Below are positions 7,453 through 10,728 of a DNA stretch of 10,728 bases, one piece after another (position 1 is the stretch's first letter; every line of letters begins with the position of its first letter). Under the pieces are notes generated by a model that was not told the DNA's origin, searched no databases, and worked only from the letters and a program-made list of their open reading frames with translations. The stretch covers positions 1 through 10,728 of the forward strand of contig CAMCFM010000105.1 of the NCBI GenBank assembly GCA_945874095.1, in the 5' to 3' direction. The stretch comes from Candidatus Kuenenia stuttgartensis. GTDB taxonomy: Bacteria; Planctomycetota; Planctomycetia; Isosphaerales; Isosphaeraceae. A program made the translations under genes and the position numbers.

Positions 7453-8358
7453 ATGCACGAGGAACGCGGCGTATACAGATCGGTTTCCGCATCACGTCGG
7501 ATCATTATGGACTTAATGCACGAGGCTCGCCGAGTGCCGTCCATACCGGTTCAGCGCATGATCAATATCAAAGATCTGGAATCGATCCGCCGAGCAAGTC
7601 AACCTCGCATCTCCTGGTTCGCTTTATTTATGAAAGCTTTTGCGATAGTTGCTCAAGACCATCCACAACTTCGTCGCAGCCTGATACGCTACCCATGGCT
7701 CCGGTTTTATGACCACCCGTTCAGTATCTGCTCCGTCGCAATCGAACGCCAGTACGAAGATGAGCCATGCCTGTTTTTTGCTCATTTCCGTGCCCCTGAA
7801 AAGCAGTCCCTGACAGAACTTCAGGTCGCCCTGAAACGCTATAAGGATATACCTGTCACCACGGTTGGGATGTACCGGCGTGCCTTGAAAATCGGACGTC
7901 TTCCAACTTTCCTGCGGCGAATCCTCTGGTGGACAAGTCTCAACTTTTCAGGCGATAAACGCGCCAAGCGAATGGGCACTTTCGGTATCACTTCCTATGG
8001 AGTGTTAGGCGCCGAAAGCCTCCACCCCATCTCTCCACTGACCTGCACTTTCAACTTCGGTCCGATCAGTCCTGACGGAAACGTTCTGATCAAAATCATT
8101 TACGACCATCGAACGCTTGACGGTTCAGAAGTGGCCCGACGCCTGAAAAATATCGAAGATGTTTTGCAGACCATTATCAGAGACGAACTTATCGAGCTTG
8201 CATCAGTCCAACTGTCTCAAAAATCTGCCAACGGGCATGACGCAAAACCAACATTGATTCGTCAGGATCCCAGTCAGGACCCGCTGGATCCAAATCTTGA
8301 GTTTGATACGTTCACGGCTCAACTCATCACATCCACACAAGCCTCTCAGCCTGATTGA
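7453..8358 (+). CDS. Free-standing E2-type (2-oxoacid dehydrogenase) acyltransferase domain
   Basis: Protein of 301 residues. The motif YDHRTLDGSEVARRL at 217-231 matches the catalytic DHRxxDG box of dihydrolipoamide acyltransferases and the related chloramphenicol acetyltransferase fold; His219 would be the base and Asp223 structural. FGITSYGVLG (177-186) and the LTCTFNFG strand (196-203) also fit the E2 core. The lipoyl domain and the E1/E3-binding domain that normally precede the core are absent, and no E1 or E3 genes are nearby. It may therefore transfer acyl groups from CoA or from a separate lipoyl or carrier protein; that is inference. The C-terminal ~50 residues (from 252) are polar and look disordered. 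ATG at 7453 is the first start after an in-frame TAG at 7423; AGG lies seven bases upstream. Transcription ends at the hairpin just past the stop. Confidence 0.78.
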   Translation: MHEERGVYRSVSASRRIIMDLMHEARRVPSIPVQRMINIKDLESIRRASQPRISWFALFMKAFAIVAQDHPQLRRSLIRYPWLRFYDHPFSICSVAIERQYEDEPCLFFAHFRAPEKQSLTELQVALKRYKDIPVTTVGMYRRALKIGRLPTFLRRILWWTSLNFSGDKRAKRMGTFGITSYGVLGAESLHPISPLTCTFNFGPISPDGNVLIKIIYDHRTLDGSEVARRLKNIEDVLQTIIRDELIELASVQLSQKSANGHDAKPTLIRQDPSQDPLDPNLEFDTFTAQLITSTQASQPD

Positions 8359-8362
8359 TTTC

Positions 8363-8402
8363 CGTAGAGGTGCAACGGTTTGCAGCACCTCTACGCGTTT
8401 TT
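8363..8402 (+). terminator. Intrinsic terminator after the E2-like gene
   Basis: An 11-bp perfect stem (CGTAGAGGTGC at 8363-8373 with GCACCTCTACG at 8385-8395) encloses an 11-base loop and is followed by CG and TTTTT at 8398-8402. It starts five bases after the stop codon at 8358. No T-run follows the hairpin on the minus strand, so it should act only on plus-strand transcripts. Confidence 0.9.
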
Positions 8403-8428
8403 AAGTTCTTGTTCTATCTGATCTTGAA

Positions 8429-9220
8429 TCAGACACTAGTCGATTTGGCTTTCTCATCAACATCCAGACGGACAGCCATTTCGCCAAGGACTTCCTGAAG
8501 TTGGCGTTCTTTGCGATCGATCCAAAGTACGTTATCGAGAACAATCGAACGATTCTCGTTTGGAACCTTGAAAACCAATCGGCCAGAACCCATCAGAAGA
8601 TACTCCAGAATGTCAGGAATCTCTTTGTCGAACTTCAGGCCAAAGGTTGGATAGCGAATCTGGTCACTGAGTGGCCCGTGGTTGTGAAGAATTTCGTTTG
8701 GCCGAACTTCCCAGTAATCCATCCAGCGGGTGGTGTATACGATCAGGAAAATGATCATCAGGATGGCTGCGAAGAGAAAGTAAAATGTCGCGTTTGCGAC
8801 AATATAGACTTCGCTCACAATTCGCTTGAGTGGGTCAATCAGCCCATATTTATCGTTAATGATTAGAAAGATCAGGGCAAACGTTGTCCCACCGAAAACC
8901 AGTGCCAGCGCAGAATATCGTGGAAAGTCGACAGACATCGCGACAAGATTGATTGCCAGAACGGTCAGGAAGACCACCCCTACAAGATTCTGTTTCGTGA
9001 GAAAGGCCGAGAATTCTCCAGCAGCCTCTGCTTTATCTGGCACTTTGAGGTCGATCCCCATGATCGACATGAGAATGCCGCAAATCAAAGCTGTCACCAA
9101 AGAAGGGACCATAAAGACGACTTTTGGGTATTGAAACAGCACGACGCGCTGGGCGTGTTGGTGCGTTTCGGAAACCAGAATTTTTTGCTCGACGGGTTGG
9201 GAACCTGCATCAGTGGACAT
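8429..9220 (-). CDS. Four-helix membrane protein of unknown function
   Basis: Protein of 263 residues that I do not recognise. Four hydrophobic segments are clear at about 34-56, 79-97, 103-122 and 140-163. The short N-terminal tail and the ~100-residue C-terminal part (165-263) are polar and should both be on the cytoplasmic side given the even number of helices. The C-terminal part contains YWEVRPNEILHNHG and FKVPNENRSIVLDNVLWID, strand-rich stretches that could form a small beta domain like the PH-like tails of other planctomycete membrane proteins; this is only a resemblance. ATG at 9220 starts MSTDAGSQ and has GGAG ten bases upstream; the open frame up to 9274 adds an unlikely leader. 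The gene converges on the E2-like gene, with the terminator hairpin between them, and is divergent from the small secreted protein at 9518. Confidence 0.75.
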   Translation of the reverse strand: MSTDAGSQPVEQKILVSETHQHAQRVVLFQYPKVVFMVPSLVTALICGILMSIMGIDLKVPDKAEAAGEFSAFLTKQNLVGVVFLTVLAINLVAMSVDFPRYSALALVFGGTTFALIFLIINDKYGLIDPLKRIVSEVYIVANATFYFLFAAILMIIFLIVYTTRWMDYWEVRPNEILHNHGPLSDQIRYPTFGLKFDKEIPDILEYLLMGSGRLVFKVPNENRSIVLDNVLWIDRKERQLQEVLGEMAVRLDVDEKAKSTSV

Positions 9221-9360
9221 GAGATCGGATCTCCAGAAGTTCCAAAAAGTGGACTCATAACTAGATGGCATCATAATCCGAACCGGTCTCTGGCGTAAAC
9301 AACCAAGAAAAACATCATCCAGTCAGACGAATCGGAATCGACATGACTTGAGGCAAGATT

Positions 9361-9406
9361 TGTTCGTTTTCGAACACTTGACAACCGTTTTAGGGTGCCT
9401 GATGAT
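9361..9406 (+). promoter_or_regulatory. Candidate sigma-70 promoter with adjoining inverted repeat
   Basis: TTGACA at 9378-9383 and GATGAT at 9401-9406 are spaced by 17 bases, a full-match -35 with a 4-of-6 -10. Directly upstream, TGTTCG-TTTT-CGAACA (9361-9376) is a perfect inverted repeat ending two bases before the -35. The pair lies ~112 bp before the start of the small secreted protein gene at 9518. An activator or repressor site is possible; the palindrome may also be chance. Confidence 0.45.
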
Positions 9407-9517
9407 AGATGCAATCCGGTCCGAAAATTCGTTGTGAATCCATACGCAGGATCGGTTCTGTCTGAAAACTTCCCGCAAAAGTCTGCGGCATTGATAGATG
9501 AAAGGTGATCGTTTCCG

Positions 9518-9922
9518 ATGAGATCCAACTTGATTTGCTCCTTACTGCTCGGTCTCTCCATTTCGGTGATGACTGGCACAGAAACTCTGGCCCAAGCGCC
9601 TGCCAAGTCCAAAGACACCGCCAAAGCACCTGCTGCCAAGACTTCAGAGCCAGCCAAAGCCGCTGCAGAATTTCGCCGCGTTCCACAGTACTTTGGACAG
9701 GTGGACCTGAGCGACGAGCAGCGTGAAAAGCTTTACTCGATCCGCGAAAAGAATTCAAAGAAGCTCGACCAGCTTGAAGCCGAACTGGTCGCCCTTCGTG
9801 CAACGATTCTGTCCGACAGCGAGGCTGTCCTGACACCAGCCCAACGAACCAACTTGAACAAACTGCGTGGCGAGGCCAAGGCAAAAGCATCAGCAAAGTC
9901 AAAAGCTGCTAAAAAGAACTGA
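9518..9922 (+). CDS. Small secreted Ala/Lys-rich protein with LTxxQ-like motifs
   Basis: Protein of 134 residues. Residues 1-26 form a Sec signal peptide (RSN, then a hydrophobic run, ending in LAQA), so the mature protein should be periplasmic or exported. A low-complexity Ala/Lys/Pro segment (27-50) is followed by a helical region with LSDEQREKL (64-72) and LTPAQRTNL (105-113), two LTxxQ-like motifs of the kind seen in the Spy/CpxP group of periplasmic proteins, and a coiled-coil-like stretch between them. The C-terminus is again Lys/Ala-rich. Spy/CpxP proteins bind misfolded proteins or signal envelope stress; that function is only suggested here. ATG at 9518 begins the signal peptide; AAAGG lies twelve bases upstream, a slightly long spacing. 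The tRNA-Ser gene follows 87 bp downstream. Confidence 0.72.
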   Translation: MRSNLICSLLLGLSISVMTGTETLAQAPAKSKDTAKAPAAKTSEPAKAAAEFRRVPQYFGQVDLSDEQREKLYSIREKNSKKLDQLEAELVALRATILSDSEAVLTPAQRTNLNKLRGEAKAKASAKSKAAKKN

Positions 9923-9970
9923 TTGAGACGACAAATCCATCAAACTCTGTCAAATCATCGAAACTTGACG

Positions 9971-9999
9971 TTGAATTTGTCAGAGGAACATGGTTTAAT
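9971..9999 (+). promoter_or_regulatory. Promoter of the tRNA-Ser gene
   Basis: TTGAAT at 9971-9976 and TTTAAT at 9994-9999 are separated by 17 bases, each matching the sigma-70 consensus at five of six positions (TTGACA, TATAAT). The -10 ends ten bases before the first base of the tRNA, so transcription would start a few bases upstream of it. Confidence 0.7.
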
Positions 10000-10009
10000 A
10001 GCTCTCGCC

Positions 10010-10096
10010 GGAGAGGTGACCGAGCGGCCGAAGGTGCAGCACTGGAAATGCTGTGTATAAGAAATTGTACCGAGGGTTCGAATCCCTCCCTCTCCG
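10010..10096 (+). tRNA. tRNA-Ser, anticodon GGA
   Basis: A complete class II tRNA folds by eye. The acceptor stem is GGAGAGG (10010-10016) with CCTCTCC (10089-10095) and discriminator G10096. The D stem is ACC/GGT (10019-10021, 10033-10035). The anticodon stem is CAGCA/TGCTG with loop CTGGAAA, giving anticodon GGA at 10044-10046. The long variable arm has a 4-bp stem (10055-10058 with 10067-10070), as expected for serine tRNAs. The T arm is GAGGG-TTCGAAT-CCCTC (10072-10088). CCA is not encoded; CTA follows. The tRNA reads UCC and UCU codons. A terminator hairpin and then an integrase gene lie just downstream, which makes its 3' half a likely attachment site. Confidence 0.97.
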
Positions 10097-10108
10097 CTAA
10101 ATCAAGAC

Positions 10109-10152
10109 GCCTGTGGTTCCAAGTCATTGAACCACAGGCTTTTGTGTTTTTT
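10109..10152 (+). terminator. Intrinsic terminator after tRNA-Ser
   Basis: An 11-bp perfect stem (GCCTGTGGTTC at 10109-10119, GAACCACAGGC at 10129-10139) with a nine-base loop is followed by TTTTGTGTTTTTT. It begins 12 bases after the tRNA end and separates tRNA transcription from the recombinase gene. Confidence 0.88.
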
Positions 10153-10173
10153 ACGATCTCGCGGAAATCGCCG

Positions 10174-10204
10174 TTTGCAGCGCTTTTTGCAGCGCTTTGT
10201 AGCG
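10174..10204. repeat. 12-bp tandem repeat upstream of the recombinase gene
   Basis: TTTGCAGCGCTTT occurs at 10174-10186 and again at 10186-10198, a 12-bp period, followed by a degenerate third copy TTTGTAGCG (10196-10204). Each unit contains the palindrome AGCGCT. The repeats lie 28 bp before the recombinase start and ~78 bp from the tRNA end. That is where arm-type sites for a tyrosine integrase, or a site for self-regulation, could be expected. Function is inferred from position only. Confidence 0.6.
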
Positions 10205-10231
10205 GTGTATTCTCCAAAGGAGATCGATTTT

Positions 10232-10678
10232 ATGTCTGAAAAAAAGAACGGTACGAACAAGAAAAAGAAGCCAACTTCCTGCTTTTCCGTCGGCAAGGTT
10301 CATGCTCATCTACGCGGACGCATCTGGTACTTGAGGTACTCAGAAAACGGTCTACGCAAACAACCAAGAGTCGGGCCCGACCGCGATCACGCACGCCAGA
10401 TGGCTGCCAAGATCAACTCTCATCTTGAAAACTCTGTCCCTTCGACACTTGGGTTTGAACCACTTACTATCATTGAACTTAGAAATCGATGGCTGGGTCG
10501 GCACGAAGACGTGCGACGTTCGTCTCTCAGTACGATCTCGCGTTATCGGAACGCTACGGAATACCTCATCCGGTTTCTCGCAAGTGAGTGCAGGCATCTG
10601 GTCGATGCGTTCCAACTCATCCAACCGGCCCCATCTGTTGCTGTAACCCTGAATGGAACTGCTCCTGGAGTTGATTGA
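10232..10678 (+). pseudogene. Truncated tyrosine recombinase (integrase)
   Basis: The 148-residue reading frame keeps the front half of a site-specific tyrosine recombinase. Residues 20-66 (GKVHAHLRGRIWYLRYSENG and onward) resemble the N-terminal arm-binding domain. Residues 77-125 (LTIIELRNRWLG, then SLSTISRYRNATEYLIRFLASECRHLVDA) resemble the helical core-binding domain. After about residue 125 (near 10607) the resemblance stops: a low-complexity tail ends at 10678, and the catalytic domain with the Arg/His residues and the tyrosine is absent. The other two plus-strand frames past this point do not restore it, so a single frameshift does not explain the loss. ATG at 10232 has a near-ideal AAAGGAG nine bases upstream. 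The gene follows tRNA-Ser, the usual place for an integrase of a tRNA-targeted island. It should be inactive for recombination but could still bind DNA. Confidence 0.7.
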
Positions 10679-10728
10679 GGTGAGTGTAACGAACGATGGC
10701 AGACTTACCTTGAGAAGACCCATCAAGT
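10617..10728 (-). CDS. Possible C-terminal end of a gene entering from the right
   Basis: On the minus strand a frame is open from the right edge to a TGA at 10617-10619, giving 36 residues that include SAIVRYTHLNQLQEQFHSGL and end in QQQMGPVG. No start is present because it runs off the window. Its composition looks like a real protein end, with amphipathic helix character, unlike the low-complexity tail on the plus strand of the same DNA. VRYTHL vaguely recalls the tyrosine box of tyrosine recombinases (RYTHL), but there is not enough sequence to say. Its stop lies within about ten bases of the point where the integrase diverges, suggesting that the foreign segment begins there. Confidence 0.35.
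   Translation of the reverse strand, partial: LDGSSQGKSAIVRYTHLNQLQEQFHSGLQQQMGPVG

Noticed and set aside
9361..9376. LexA/SOS box
   Set aside because: The half-sites GTTC and GAAC are in the reverse order of the Gram-positive GAAC-N4-GTTC box, and no SOS gene follows.
10232..10678. Integrase broken by a single frameshift
   Set aside because: Neither of the other plus-strand frames after 10607 carries recombinase-like sequence, so replacement of the DNA is more likely than a base-level error.

Overview
The window reads like a chromosomal segment from a planctomycete. This is an inference from several traits: two secreted proteins with twin-arginine signals, one of them a conserved secreted protein of the kind seen in Planctomycetes; a single-chain class II glycyl-tRNA synthetase; small membrane and PH-like proteins; and CCGGGGCTAGCGCC-type palindromic repeats between genes. 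GC content looks moderate. Most of the window is ordinary core chromosome. The right end, from about 10,000 onward, looks like the edge of a mobile region.

Layout. Positions 1-187 hold a ~65-bp repeat array with hairpin potential that continues past the left edge. Next come two divergent genes for Tat-exported proteins: an ACE-like M2 zinc metallopeptidase (266-1963, minus) and a Rossmann-like secreted protein (2199-3479, plus). Between them lies a perfect inverted repeat. A compact minus-strand cluster follows, read right to left: comB (phosphosulfolactate phosphatase-like), a 97-bp gap, glyQS (glycyl-tRNA synthetase), a sugar phosphate isomerase/epimerase-like TIM barrel, and a small two-helix membrane protein with a PH-like tail. 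The last three overlap by 4 and 8 bases, so they are very likely co-transcribed and translationally coupled.

Divergent from comB is a free-standing E2 acyltransferase catalytic domain (7453-8358) closed by a strong intrinsic terminator. Convergent with it is an unrecognised four-helix membrane protein (8429-9220). A small secreted, alanine/lysine-rich protein with LTxxQ-like motifs (9518-9922) follows, with a candidate promoter and an adjoining inverted repeat.

The right end has a complete tRNA-Ser(GGA) gene with promoter and terminator. After it come a 12-bp tandem repeat and a tyrosine recombinase gene with a strong ribosome binding site. The recombinase keeps its N-terminal DNA-binding and core-binding parts but lacks the catalytic domain. 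Where it diverges, an opposite-strand reading frame enters from the right edge. The simplest reading is a tRNA-targeted integrated element whose integrase was broken by a later insertion or deletion. I see no complete defence system, CRISPR array or intact transposon, and no convincing undescribed multi-gene system. The most unusual items are the E2-like domain without a lipoyl partner, the tRNA-Ser/integrase scar and the left-edge repeat family.
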